NCBI GenBank assembly: GCA_963785765.1
Contig: CAWAWM010000004.1
Span: 372,001-436,000 of the forward strand
DNA: 64,000 bases
Direction: 5' to 3'
DNA from: DATBGO01 sp963785765
Lineage (GTDB): Bacteria; Actinomycetota; Actinomycetes; Streptosporangiales; Streptosporangiaceae
Each line of letters starts with the position of its first letter. The stretch's first letter is position 1. A program made the translations under genes and the position numbers. Below the pieces are notes generated by a model, which searched no databases, had not been told where the DNA came from, and saw only the letters and a list, made by a program, of their open reading frames with translations. This document shows positions 17,344 to 25,861 of the stretch, one piece after another.

Positions 17344-18500
17344 CATCTTCCCTCCAGCACAGGCACGGCGCCGGCCCACCGCAGCGGTTCCGGCGGCTGG
17401 ACCGATCGGCCAGGCTCTTTGCGTGCGGTGATGCACATCGGCGGCTCCAGTTCTGCGGTGGCCCGGTCTTGCGCCTGCACCGGCGCGGAGCTTGACCGCG
17501 GCACCATCTCCAGGGCCAGCTGCTGGCGCAGCGGCCTGATCCGCTCCCCGCGGAGCAGTGCGCACAGCCGGCGCGCGCCCTCGGCTCCGGTGTATTCCAG
17601 CGGCTGCCTGACCGTGCTCAGGCCCAGCAGCGCGGCCGCCTCGACATCGTCGAAACCGACCAGCGAAAGCTGCTCGGGTACCCGCACGCCAGCCGCCTGG
17701 GCGGCCATCAGCACGCCGAGCGCCTGGGTGTCCGAGGCAGCGAAAATCGCGGACGGCGGGTCGGGCAGCTCGAGCAGTTCCGCGGCGAGTCCGCTGGCGG
17801 CGGCCGCGTCGTGCGGGCCGCGCCGCACCAGCGCCGGGTCGTAGCTGACCCCCGCCGCGGTCAGCGCCCGCCGGTATCCGGTCAGGCGGCGGGCGGATGA
17901 CACCGAACCAAGGCCTTCCGCGGCGGCCCGCAGCGCGTCGTCGCCGACGAAGCCGATCCGCCGGTGCCCGAGGCCCAGCAGGTGCTCAGTGGCGATCCGT
18001 CCGCCCAGGACGTCATCGGTGCAGGTCTGCGGTACTCCGCGAGCGAGCGCGTCCACCAGGACCAGCGGCACCCCGGCCCGCCGGAAGCCGGCCAGGTGCG
18101 GCGCGGACAACGGCAGCGATATCACGATGACGCCGTCGGCCCGGTGCCGCTCGGTCAGGGCCGCCAGGTGACGGTCTCGCTGCTCGGCGGTGGCGACGTT
18201 GCAGACCACGGTGTCGTAGCCCTGCTCGTCGAGCACCGCCAGGGCGCCGGCCAGCCGCGTCGACATGGCGGGCCTGGTCAGGTGCGGAATCACGATGGCC
18301 ACGGTGCGGGGGGTGCCGCGGGACAGCGCGGCGGCCAGGTGGCTCGGCCGGTAACCCAGCTGCCCGATGACCTTGAGCACCCGGTTGCGGGTCGCGGCCC
18401 GGACGTTCGCCGCGCCGTTGATAACCCGCGAGACGGTGCCGACGCCGACCCCAGACGTCTCAGCCACCTCTGCGATAGTTACCCGGCCCGATCGCCGCAT
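17343..18500 (-). CDS. LacI-family transcriptional regulator
   Basis: DNA-binding repressor for sugar uptake genes, 385 residues. The N-terminal helix-turn-helix and hinge are typical (VTIAEVAETSGVGVGTVSRVINGAANV, then LGYRPSHLAAALSRG), followed by a periplasmic-binding-like effector domain (about 65-335). The last 45 residues are a variable tail. The ATG at 18500 is preceded by GGGGAAA. Two operator-like palindromes sit just upstream at 18518-18545, so autoregulation of the whole operon is likely. It is the first gene and its stop overlaps the SBP start. Confidence 0.93.
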   Translation of the reverse strand: MRRSGRVTIAEVAETSGVGVGTVSRVINGAANVRAATRNRVLKVIGQLGYRPSHLAAALSRGTPRTVAIVIPHLTRPAMSTRLAGALAVLDEQGYDTVVCNVATAEQRDRHLAALTERHRADGVIVISLPLSAPHLAGFRRAGVPLVLVDALARGVPQTCTDDVLGGRIATEHLLGLGHRRIGFVGDDALRAAAEGLGSVSSARRLTGYRRALTAAGVSYDPALVRRGPHDAAAASGLAAELLELPDPPSAIFAASDTQALGVLMAAQAAGVRVPEQLSLVGFDDVEAAALLGLSTVRQPLEYTGAEGARRLCALLRGERIRPLRQQLALEMVPRSSSAPVQAQDRATAELEPPMCITARKEPGRSVQPPEPLRWAGAVPVLEGR

Positions 18501-18517
18501 CAGAATTTCCCCAGCCT

Positions 18518-18545
18518 GGAACCGCTTCCATTTGGAACCGGTTCC
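18518..18545. promoter_or_regulatory. Tandem LacI-type operators
   Basis: GGAACCGGTTCC at 18534-18545 is a perfect 12-bp palindrome with the central CG characteristic of LacI-family operators. GGAACCGCTTCC at 18518-18529 is the same with one mismatch, its start 16 bases away. They lie 18-45 bases upstream of the LacI start, where binding would block the promoter of the sugar operon. Assignment to this regulator is by position and motif type. Confidence 0.75.
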
Positions 18546-18699
18546 GTACGGGAACATTTACCACAGCTTGAACCAGATGAACTGGTGCCGTCAAGATCAA
18601 CCGCCCGTCTAGTTACGTCACGTTGAACACTTGAGCAACAGCTCCCGCCGAGTACCCTCGAAGGAGAGCGGTAAACGGCCCAGGGGCGGAGAGTGCCGC

Positions 18700-19719
18700 A
18701 TGAGGTTAAGCCGCCGCACGATTGTGATCGGGTCCAGTTCGGTCGCCGCCGCGATCGTCATCGCGGTAGTCGCGGTCCTGCTGACAAGTCATTCGGCACC
18801 ACCCGCCCGGCCCGGCCAGCCGGTCGCGACCACCAGCACCAGCACGCCGCCGTCCCAGCTGTTCTCGCCGTTCACCGGCGAGCCGATCCGGGCCCTGGGG
18901 CCGGTGCTGGTCGTGAAAATCGACAACGTGGCGCAGGCCAGGCCGCCGACCGGGCTGACCAAGGCCGACATCGTCTACCTGATCCCGGTCGAGGGCGGCC
19001 TCAGCCGGATCTTCGCGGTGTTCTCCTCGCACTTCCCGCCGGTGATCGGGCCGGTGCGCAGCGCCAGGGAGGACGATCTTGAGCTGCTGCGCCAGTTCGG
19101 GACCCCCGCGTTCGCGTTCAGCGGCGCCCAGCCCCAGCTGCTGCCGGTCGTGGAGCACGCCAGGATCGCGGATCTCTACGACGGCATCGTCGGTGGTTAC
19201 TTCCGTGACCTGAGCCGGGCCGCGCCGCACAACCTCTACGCCAGGACCAGGCAGCTGCTGGCCGAGGCTCCGCACGCCAGCAAGGCCTCCGGCATCGGGT
19301 TCAGGTTCGGCCCGGCACCGGCCGGCGGCAAGGTCACGGCGGCCTATTCGGTCAGCTATCCGGCGGCCTCGTTCAGCTTCCGCTGGTCGGCGCGGCAGTC
19401 GGGCTGGCTGGTGTGGATGGATGGAACCCCGGCCACGTCGACCGAGGACGGTCAGCTCAAGGCGGCCACGGTCGTCATCCAGTACACCCGGGTCGGCACC
19501 TCGAGGTTCCTCGAGGAGGGCGTCAGGCCACCGTATGCCTACACCGTCGGGTCCGGCCGGGCCGTGGTGCTCAGAGACGGGCGCTCGTACGCGGCGACCT
19601 GGTCGCGGCCGCAGGCCGACGGCGGCACGACGTTCGCCACAGCGTCCGGCCAGCCGATGACCTTCGCCCGGGGCCAGGTCTGGGTGGTTCTCGCCTACGG
19701 CCCTGGCAGCACCGGCTAG
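18700..19719 (+). CDS. DUF3048 (YerB-like) exported protein
   Basis: 339 residues. An N-terminal hydrophobic segment (about 9-30) anchors or exports the protein. After a Thr/Ser/Pro linker comes the DUF3048 N-terminal region (FSPFTGEPI, VVKIDNVAQARPPTGLTKADIVY, EGGLSRIFAVF, GPVRSAR) and its C-terminal region ending GQVWVVLAYG. Biological role unknown; related proteins are in the cell envelope of Gram-positive bacteria. The ATG at 18700 has GGAG at 18688-18691 upstream and gives a normal signal segment; an earlier in-frame start at 18631 is less likely. The stop codon is inside a 23-bp duplication. Confidence 0.88.
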   Translation: MRLSRRTIVIGSSSVAAAIVIAVVAVLLTSHSAPPARPGQPVATTSTSTPPSQLFSPFTGEPIRALGPVLVVKIDNVAQARPPTGLTKADIVYLIPVEGGLSRIFAVFSSHFPPVIGPVRSAREDDLELLRQFGTPAFAFSGAQPQLLPVVEHARIADLYDGIVGGYFRDLSRAAPHNLYARTRQLLAEAPHASKASGIGFRFGPAPAGGKVTAAYSVSYPAASFSFRWSARQSGWLVWMDGTPATSTEDGQLKAATVVIQYTRVGTSRFLEEGVRPPYAYTVGSGRAVVLRDGRSYAATWSRPQADGGTTFATASGQPMTFARGQVWVVLAYGPGSTG

Positions 19720-19754
19720 CACCGCTCCGCGGCACCGGCTAGCACCGCTCAGCG
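19709..19754. repeat. 23-bp tandem duplication spanning a stop codon
   Basis: GCACCGGCTAGCACCGCTCCGCG (19709-19731) is followed by a copy with one change (19732-19754). The TAG stop of the DUF3048 gene is inside the first copy and recurs in the second. Confidence 0.9.
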
Positions 19755-19841
19755 GCGGGCCGCCGGTCGCTAAGCTGCCGATTCGGGGGTTCTGTCAGCG
19801 GAGCCCCGCTGCCCGGTGCCGCCCCCGGTTGAGGAGACGTC

Positions 19842-20693
19842 ATGCCCCTATTCGCGAACAAGCCTGCTGCCGACTCGTCCAGCTGGGAGCCGCAGGCCGC
19901 AGAAGGCAGGCTGGCCCATACGGCCGGTGCCGACCCCGACGGGGTGTTCACCTCTGACCTGTCGGTGTCCGAGTACGCGCTGCTCGGCGAGGCCGGTTTC
20001 GAACCACTCGGCTTCGTGGTCGGCTCGTCGATCTACCACATCGGCCTGCAGGTGGGCCGGTGGTCACAGAACGTTGAGCTGCAGGTCCTCACCCAGGCCA
20101 TGTACAACGCCAGGGAGCTGGCCATGGCCAGGATGCGGGCCGAGGCGGATCATCTCGGCGCCGACGGAATCGTCGGAGTGACGCTCAGGTTGCAGATGTA
20201 TGCCTGGGGCCAGGATGTCCTGGAATTCGTGGCCACCGGCACGGCGGTCCGGGCCATGGACGGCCCAGGCGGCGTCCACCGGGCTCCCGACGGCCGAGCC
20301 TTCACCTCGGACCTGTCCGCGCAGGACTTCTTCCGCTTGCTCGCCTCCGGTGCGGTGCCGGTTGCCTTCGTGCTGGGGACGTGCGTGTACCACATCGCGC
20401 ATCAGTCAGCCATGCAATCGCTGCGCCAGGCCGGTCAGAACCAGGAGATGCTCACGTTCACCCAGGGTGTCTACGAGGCCCGGGAACTTGCGCTGTCCCG
20501 GATGCAGGCCGAAGCGGCCCAGTCAGGCTCCTCCGGGATCGTCGGGGTCAACGTGGCCGTCTCCAACCACGTCTGGGGCGCGCACGCCACCGAGTTCTTC
20601 GCCACCGGCACGGCGATCCGCCGCCTGGCGCAGGAACACCGGCTGCCCTCGACGTCACCGAAGCCGACCTTCACCCTCGGCCTGGACAGCTGA
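19842..20693 (+). CDS. Tandem two-domain YbjQ/DUF74-type (heavy-metal-binding fold) protein
   Basis: 283 residues made of two similar halves (about 35-140 and 150-265). Each half carries GVFTSDLS or AFTSDLS, a SSIYHI / TCVYHI strand, then YNARELAMARMRAEA / YEARELALSRMQAEA and GADGIVGV / GSSGIVGV, ending in EFVATGTAV / EFFATGTAI. This is the pattern of the YbjQ-type putative heavy-metal-binding domain, usually found as a single approximately 105-residue oligomeric protein. The internal duplication suggests a pseudo-oligomer. Function is unproven in the family. The ATG at 19842 is preceded by GAGGAG. It converges on an MFS gene, with a hairpin between. Confidence 0.75.
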   Translation: MPLFANKPAADSSSWEPQAAEGRLAHTAGADPDGVFTSDLSVSEYALLGEAGFEPLGFVVGSSIYHIGLQVGRWSQNVELQVLTQAMYNARELAMARMRAEADHLGADGIVGVTLRLQMYAWGQDVLEFVATGTAVRAMDGPGGVHRAPDGRAFTSDLSAQDFFRLLASGAVPVAFVLGTCVYHIAHQSAMQSLRQAGQNQEMLTFTQGVYEARELALSRMQAEAAQSGSSGIVGVNVAVSNHVWGAHATEFFATGTAIRRLAQEHRLPSTSPKPTFTLGLDS

Positions 20694-20696
20694 CCG

Positions 20697-20724
20697 CCGG
20701 CCCGGGGCTGCGAACCCGGGCCGG
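20697..20724. terminator. Hairpin between convergent genes
   Basis: CCGGCCCGGG pairs perfectly with CCCGGGCCGG across an 8-base loop. It sits just after the YbjQ-type gene stop and 12 bases before the end of the MFS gene, so it could serve both strands. No T-run is present, which is common in high-GC actinobacteria. Confidence 0.65.
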
Positions 20725-20735
20725 ACGACGGTAGC

Positions 20736-22271
20736 TCACTGGCTCGCCGGTTCGGCCGGTTCGAGCGGCGGTGCCCCGATCGCGCAATTGCGCAGGCACT
20801 CGGGCTCGGGCACCGCGTGACCAGGCGCCGGGCGCAGCACATTGTTGTCGATGGCCAGGGCGGATACCAGCGAGCCCGCGACCAGCAACCCGGCGCACAC
20901 GACCATGGCGGCCCGGAATCCGCTGCTGAACAGGCTGGCCGAGTGATAGGCGGCGGCGCCCAGCCCGACCACGGCAGGCAAGCCGGCCACCGCGAGCAGC
21001 CCGGCGGCCCTGGCGACCGTGTTGTTCACCCCGCTGGCCACCCCGGCATGCCGGACATCGGCGCTGGCCAGCACGGTAGCGGTGAGCGGCGCCACGGTCA
21101 TCGACAGCCCGAGCCCGAAGACCACCACCGCGGGCAGCACGTCAGCCAGGTACGACGCGTTCAGCCCGATCCTGGTCATCAGCAGCAGGCCGACCGCGCA
21201 GATCGCGGTGCCGGCCGTCATCAGCCAGCGCGGCCCGACGCGTTGCGCGAGCACCCCGGCGCGCGGTGACAGCAGCAGCATCAGCACGGTGGTCGGCAGT
21301 AGCGCCAGGCCAGCCGCCAGCGGCGAGAAGCCGACCACCAGCTGGAGCTGCAGCACCAGCAGGAACAGCATCCCGCCGAACGCGCCGTAGACCAGCAGGG
21401 TCACCACGTTGACGGCGGTGAACTGCCGGGAACCGAACACGTCCAGCGGCAGCATCGGCGGCACCCGGCCTGGCGACCGGCCGCGGCGGCGCTCGACCAG
21501 GAAGAAGGCGATCGCCGCGGCGATGGCGATGACCGCGGCGGCCGCCGGGGCCGCCGGGGCCGCCGGGCCGTTGCCCGCCGGTGCCTCGATCAGCGCATAG
21601 GTGAGCCCGGTCAGCGCGAGCGCGGCCAGGCTGGCCCCGGCGACATCGAAACCGCCGCTGGCGTCGGGATCGGCGCTCTCCGGAACGTGCCTGGTCGTCA
21701 CCGCGAGGACCACGGCCGCCAGCGGCAGGTTGAGCAGGAACACCCACCGCCAGCCCGCGTCGGCGACGATCCAGCCGCCCAGCAGCGGCCCGGCCGCTCC
21801 GGCCACGCCACCCAGTCCCGACCAGGCGCCCACCGCCTTGGGCCGGTCATCGGGCGCGAACGTGGCCTGGATGATCGCCAGCGAGCCTGGGGTCAGCAGC
21901 GCTCCCCCGATGCCCTGCAGCACCCGGGCGCCGATCAGCACGCCGATGGTGGGCGCCAGGCCGCAGAGCGCCGACGCGAGCGCGAACCAGGCCACGCCGA
22001 TGGTGAAGATGCGGCGCCTGCCCATCCGGTCACCCAGCGATCCGCCGAGCAGGATCAGGCCGGCCAGGGTCAGGGAGTAAGCGGTGACGGTCCACTGCAA
22101 GCCGGCCAGCGAGGCGTGCAGGCTCTTGCCGATCGTCGGCAGCGCGATGTTGACCACGGTCGCGTCCAGGAACGCCATGCTGGACCCGAGGACCATCGCG
22201 GCCAGGACCCACCGGCCATCGGGCCGGCCGAGCCGAATCGCGCCTGCGGCAGCCGGGGCGCTGTCAGTCAT
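20736..22271 (-). CDS. MFS drug exporter, DHA2 (14-TM, EmrB/QacA) type
   Basis: Proton-driven multidrug efflux permease, 511 residues with about 14 hydrophobic segments. Motif A-like GGSLGDRMGRRRIF is in the loop after the second helix, and the opening MAFLDATVVNIALPTIGKSL segment is diagnostic of the DHA2 group. Motif C appears as GGVAGAAGPLLGGWI. No regulator gene is adjacent. The ATG at 22271 has only weak ribosome binding sequence. Substrate unknown. Confidence 0.92.
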   Translation of the reverse strand: MTDSAPAAAGAIRLGRPDGRWVLAAMVLGSSMAFLDATVVNIALPTIGKSLHASLAGLQWTVTAYSLTLAGLILLGGSLGDRMGRRRIFTIGVAWFALASALCGLAPTIGVLIGARVLQGIGGALLTPGSLAIIQATFAPDDRPKAVGAWSGLGGVAGAAGPLLGGWIVADAGWRWVFLLNLPLAAVVLAVTTRHVPESADPDASGGFDVAGASLAALALTGLTYALIEAPAGNGPAAPAAPAAAAVIAIAAAIAFFLVERRRGRSPGRVPPMLPLDVFGSRQFTAVNVVTLLVYGAFGGMLFLLVLQLQLVVGFSPLAAGLALLPTTVLMLLLSPRAGVLAQRVGPRWLMTAGTAICAVGLLLMTRIGLNASYLADVLPAVVVFGLGLSMTVAPLTATVLASADVRHAGVASGVNNTVARAAGLLAVAGLPAVVGLGAAAYHSASLFSSGFRAAMVVCAGLLVAGSLVSALAIDNNVLRPAPGHAVPEPECLRNCAIGAPPLEPAEPASQ

Positions 22272-22401
22272 CTACTTGATCGTCTCACCGCCACGCCGCC
22301 TGGCTCAAACTCGCCGCCCCGCGCGGCCGGAAAGCGGCCAGCGGAAGCTGGCCAGTCAGCGCGGACGGCGGGCCGGAACGGGCGGAGCGGGCCCGATCCG
22401 G

Positions 22402-23880
22402 TCAGCTGACCGGCCAGGAGTGCGCGGGCTCGTTGGTGTGCATCCGGTCGATGTAGGCCTGGGTCAGCTCGCGCATCGCCTCGAGCCGGCCGCCGCTGCC
22501 GTCGCGGTCCTGGGCGTGCACAAAGTCGCTCTGCCAGGTCGCCCCGTTCCGGCCGGTCAGGCAGCGCTGCTCGATGATGCCTAGCAGCCGGCTCGAGTCC
22601 GCGGCAGCCACGCCCCAGCGGCGCAGCCCCTCGGCCGCCAGCGGGAGCAGCCGGCGCAGCACCAGCTCGGTCACCGGCACCTCGCCCATGCCTGGCCAGT
22701 ACAGCAGCGCATCGATGCCCTGCCTGGCCCCTTCGACCAGGTTGTCGCCCGCGACCGCGAAGGACATCTGGGTCCAGACCGGCCGGTCGGCCTCGGCCAG
22801 GGCCCGGACCGCGCCGTAGTAGAACGCGGCATTGGCAATGGTGTCGGCCACCGTCGGCCCGGCCGGCAGCACCCGGTTCTCGACCCGCAGATGGGGCATC
22901 CCGTCCACCACCGCGTACACCGGCCGGTTCCACCGGTAGATGGTGCCGTTATGCAGGGTGAGCTCGGCCAGCTGCGGCGCGTCGCCGCCGTCCAGCACCG
23001 CGTCAGGGTCCTCGTCCTCGACCAGCGGCAGCAGCGCGGGAAAATACCGCAGATTCTCCTCGAACAGATCGAACACCGAGGTGATCCAGCGCTCGCCGAA
23101 CCAGACCCGGGGCCGCACCCCCTGCAGCTTCAGCTCATCCGGCCGGGTATCGGTGGCCTGCTCGAACAGGGTGATCCTGGTCTCGCGCCAGAGCTCCCTG
23201 CCGAACAGGAACGGGGAGTTGGCGGCCAGCGCCACCTGCACGCCGGCCACCGCCTGGGCCGCGTTCCAGTAGCTGCCGAATGCCTCCGGGCTCACCTGCA
23301 GATGAAACTGCACGCTGGTGCAGGCCGCCTCGGGGGTGATGGTGTCGACGTAGGTGAGCAGCCGCTCGACGCCGTCGATGGAGATCCGCATCTCCTCGCC
23401 GCGGGCGGCGAAGATCTGCTCGTTGAGCAGCCGGTAGCGCGGGTTGGCCGACATCGCCTGCTCACCCAGATCGTCCTGGGTGAGCGTCGGCAGGATCCCG
23501 ACCATCACCAGCCGGGTGCCCGCCTGCCTGGCCCGCTGATCGGCCCGGTTCAGGCTCTCCCGCACCTCGCCTTCCAGCTGGCTCAGCGCATCTCCGGCCA
23601 GTTGCCGGGGGGGCAGGTTGATTTCCAGGTTGAACTGGCCCAGCTCGGTTGCCCAGCTCGGATCGGCCAGCGCCCCGAGGACCTCGGTGTTCTTCATCGA
23701 CGGGCGGCCGGCCTCGTCGACCAGGTTGAGCTCGATCTCGAGCCCGACCTGCTGTGGCTCAGCGTCGAATCGCGCGTCGGCGAGCATCCGCGCGAAGACG
23801 TCCAGGCACTGGCGCACCTTTTCCCGGTAGGCACGCCGGTCAGCCTGGCTGATATTGATCGCCGGGACATCCCTGCCCAT
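22402..23880 (-). CDS. GCS2-family glutamate-cysteine ligase-like protein
   Basis: 492-residue member of the glutamate-cysteine ligase 2 (carboxylate-amine ligase) family. Recognisable segments are GLEIELNLVD near residue 45, the FNLEINLPPR strand, ACTSVQFHLQVSPE, NSPFLFGRELWRETR and VENRVLPAGPTVADTIAN. The N-terminal acidic motif binds Mg-ATP in the family. Many actinomycetes carry such a protein although they use mycothiol, so the true acceptor amine is uncertain. The ATG at 23880 has AGGGAGGG four to five bases upstream, better than an upstream in-frame start at 23928. Confidence 0.85.
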   Translation of the reverse strand: MGRDVPAINISQADRRAYREKVRQCLDVFARMLADARFDAEPQQVGLEIELNLVDEAGRPSMKNTEVLGALADPSWATELGQFNLEINLPPRQLAGDALSQLEGEVRESLNRADQRARQAGTRLVMVGILPTLTQDDLGEQAMSANPRYRLLNEQIFAARGEEMRISIDGVERLLTYVDTITPEAACTSVQFHLQVSPEAFGSYWNAAQAVAGVQVALAANSPFLFGRELWRETRITLFEQATDTRPDELKLQGVRPRVWFGERWITSVFDLFEENLRYFPALLPLVEDEDPDAVLDGGDAPQLAELTLHNGTIYRWNRPVYAVVDGMPHLRVENRVLPAGPTVADTIANAAFYYGAVRALAEADRPVWTQMSFAVAGDNLVEGARQGIDALLYWPGMGEVPVTELVLRRLLPLAAEGLRRWGVAAADSSRLLGIIEQRCLTGRNGATWQSDFVHAQDRDGSGGRLEAMRELTQAYIDRMHTNEPAHSWPVS

Positions 23881-23930
23881 CAGACCCTCCCTGCGCCGGC
23901 GGGCAGAAGCACTGCCCAACCCTCGCACGG

Positions 23931-23963
23931 AACTCCCCGCGTGACCAGGTCACGCGGGGAGTT
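23931..23963. terminator. Perfect 14-bp hairpin after the lipoprotein gene
   Basis: AACTCCCCGCGTGA (23931-23944), loop CCAGG, then TCACGCGGGGAGTT (23950-23963). It lies 43 bases past the lipoprotein gene stop on the minus strand and 50 bases before the GCS2 gene start. It has no T-run. Terminator is the most likely role; an operator for the GCS2 gene is possible because of the clean symmetry. Confidence 0.7.
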
Positions 23964-24006
23964 ACCGGCACCTGCGAGGTTCAGCGGGCCGCGGCGGGCC
24001 GCTGCC

Positions 24007-24582
24007 TCAGTGGCACTTGGTCACCATGTACTCGACGAGCACCCGGATCGAGGCCAGGTAGCCGGGGCTGGTCACGAATTTATGCTCCTGCACCTTGATC
24101 TGGGCCAGCGAGCCGAAGGTGGACACTTCCCCGAGCACCACCTGGTACTGAGCGGTGATGTTGTGAATCGCGGCGGCGACGGTGGGCGGCGCCTCGGTGG
24201 CCAGGCCGTTGAAGTTCGCCTCGGCCTGGGTGATGATCCGACGGGCGTCGGCCTGATCCGCAGCCAGGTTTCCCTGGTCGGTCGGCTGCGGCAGCTTGCC
24301 CAGGTTCTCGCTCATACGGGTGAAATCCTTGCAGAAGTTGCCGGTCAGCCCGGCCGTCGACACCGCGGCAGGCGCGCTGGTCGTACTGCCGCCGCTGCCC
24401 GCCGTGCTCGACGAGGCCGAGCTGGGAGTGGCGCTCGAGCTGGCCGAGGCGCCCGAGCTGGGGGCGGAGGTATTGGCGGCGCTGGTGGCCGAGCCACCGG
24501 AGCAAGCGCCGAGCAGCAGGCAAAGCCCGGCCGCGGCCGCGGCGATCGCCGCGGTCCCCGGGGTTGATCGTAGCGGTGACAA
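24007..24582 (-). CDS. Hypothetical lipoprotein
   Basis: 191 residues with a lipoprotein signal (LLLGAC, modified Cys about residue 27), then a Ser/Ala/Gly/Thr-rich linker of about 45 residues and a helical C-terminal domain (FCKDFTRMSENLGKLPQPTDQG..., ending MVTKCH) that holds two Cys. This resembles small actinobacterial cell-surface lipoproteins of unknown function. The start is a TTG at 24582, justified by AGGAGGG seven bases upstream and by the correct signal-peptide length. Confidence 0.7.
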   Translation of the reverse strand: MSPLRSTPGTAAIAAAAAGLCLLLGACSGGSATSAANTSAPSSGASASSSATPSSASSSTAGSGGSTTSAPAAVSTAGLTGNFCKDFTRMSENLGKLPQPTDQGNLAADQADARRIITQAEANFNGLATEAPPTVAAAIHNITAQYQVVLGEVSTFGSLAQIKVQEHKFVTSPGYLASIRVLVEYMVTKCH

Positions 24583-24728
24583 AGTCGTGCCCTCCTTTAG
24601 CGGACGCGGCTGGCCGCAACATGACGCGGCGGGGGGTCACGGCCAGGACGCTGAGAGTACGAGATTGTCCTGGGCAGGTTGCAACGGCGTTACAACCGGG
24701 TTGCCGGCCCGGCGCCCGCGGGCCGTTA

Positions 24729-25757
24729 CTAGTCCTGGTGCCTAACCGTCAGCCGGTCCCGCCGATGTGGCGCGTCCCAGTCCAGGACCGGTCCCTCGGG
24801 CACGATCCGGCCCGGGTTGAGGTGCGGGTGCGTCGTGAAGTAATGCCGTTTGATCTGGTCGAAGTCGGTCGTCTCGCGGAACGCGGGCCCCGAATACAGA
24901 TCGCGGGCGTAGGCCCACAGGTTCGGGTAGTCGGTCAGCCGGTGAATGCTGCACTTGAAGTGCGAGTAGTAGACCGAGTCGAAGCGCGCCAGCGTCACCC
25001 AGAGCCGCACATCCGCCTCGGTGATCGCGTCGCCCATCAGGAACCTGCGGTCGGCCAGATGCTGTTCGAGCTCGTCCAGGGTGGCGAACAGCCGTCCGAC
25101 GGCCTCGTGATAGGCGACCTGGTTTCCGGCGAATCCGGCCCGGTAGACGCCGTTATTGACGTTCTCGTAGACCAGCGCGTTGATGCTGTCGATGGCGGGC
25201 CTGAGAGCTTCGGGGTAAAGATCGGCCGCACCGCTGGCCCAGGCCCCGAACTGGGTTTCGAGGTCGATGGTAATGTCAGGGAAATTGTTGCTGACGATGC
25301 GCTTGGTGACCCGGTCCCAGAGCAGCGGCACCGAGATGTGGCCGTCGTAGCCGGGCTCGGTGGCCTCGTACGCCTCGCGCAGCAGCGCGAACGAATTGAC
25401 CGGGTCGAGCCCGTGCCCCCGGCCCTCCCGGAACGCCCAGCCGCGGCCGTCCCGCACCGGGTCCACCGCCGACAGCGAGATGACCTCTTCCAGGCCCATC
25501 AGCTTGCGGACGATCGCGGTCCGATGCGCCCACGGGCAGGCCCACGAGATGTACAGGTGATACCGGCCTGGCTCGGCCGGATACCCGCTGGAGCCATCGG
25601 CCGAGATCCGGCCCTGGAACGGGTAGGCGGCCCGGACGAACTCACCGTCGGGGCGCTCCTGGCCGCGCTGGCGCTTCGGCCTGAAGTCGCCGTAATCGCC
25701 GAACGCGCCGAAGTCGACCGGGCTGGCGCCGCGGGCCTGTTCATCGATGGCTGACAT
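24729..25757 (-). CDS. Glutathionyl-hydroquinone reductase-type (ECM4/YqjG) thiol transferase
   Basis: 342-residue member of the Xi-class glutathione transferase family. It has the thioredoxin-like N-terminal half with the catalytic Cys74 in WACPWAHR, then the all-helical GST C-terminal domain containing GDAITEADVRLWVTLARFD and the C-terminal YSGPAFRETTDFDQIKRHYF segment. In proteobacteria these enzymes reduce glutathionyl-hydroquinones; actinobacteria mostly use mycothiol, so the cofactor here is probably different. The ATG at 25757 follows GGGAGG with four bases between. It is upstream of the lipoprotein gene on the same strand. Confidence 0.92.
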   Translation of the reverse strand: MSAIDEQARGASPVDFGAFGDYGDFRPKRQRGQERPDGEFVRAAYPFQGRISADGSSGYPAEPGRYHLYISWACPWAHRTAIVRKLMGLEEVISLSAVDPVRDGRGWAFREGRGHGLDPVNSFALLREAYEATEPGYDGHISVPLLWDRVTKRIVSNNFPDITIDLETQFGAWASGAADLYPEALRPAIDSINALVYENVNNGVYRAGFAGNQVAYHEAVGRLFATLDELEQHLADRRFLMGDAITEADVRLWVTLARFDSVYYSHFKCSIHRLTDYPNLWAYARDLYSGPAFRETTDFDQIKRHYFTTHPHLNPGRIVPEGPVLDWDAPHRRDRLTVRHQD

Positions 25758-25861
25758 GATGCCTCCCTCGCCGTCCGGGCCCCAGCTTAGGGCGTGTGGG
25801 TCAAGCCCGTTCCCGGCCGCGGCGGGCGGCGGCTACGCAGCGGGCGGCACCCGGGGGGCGC

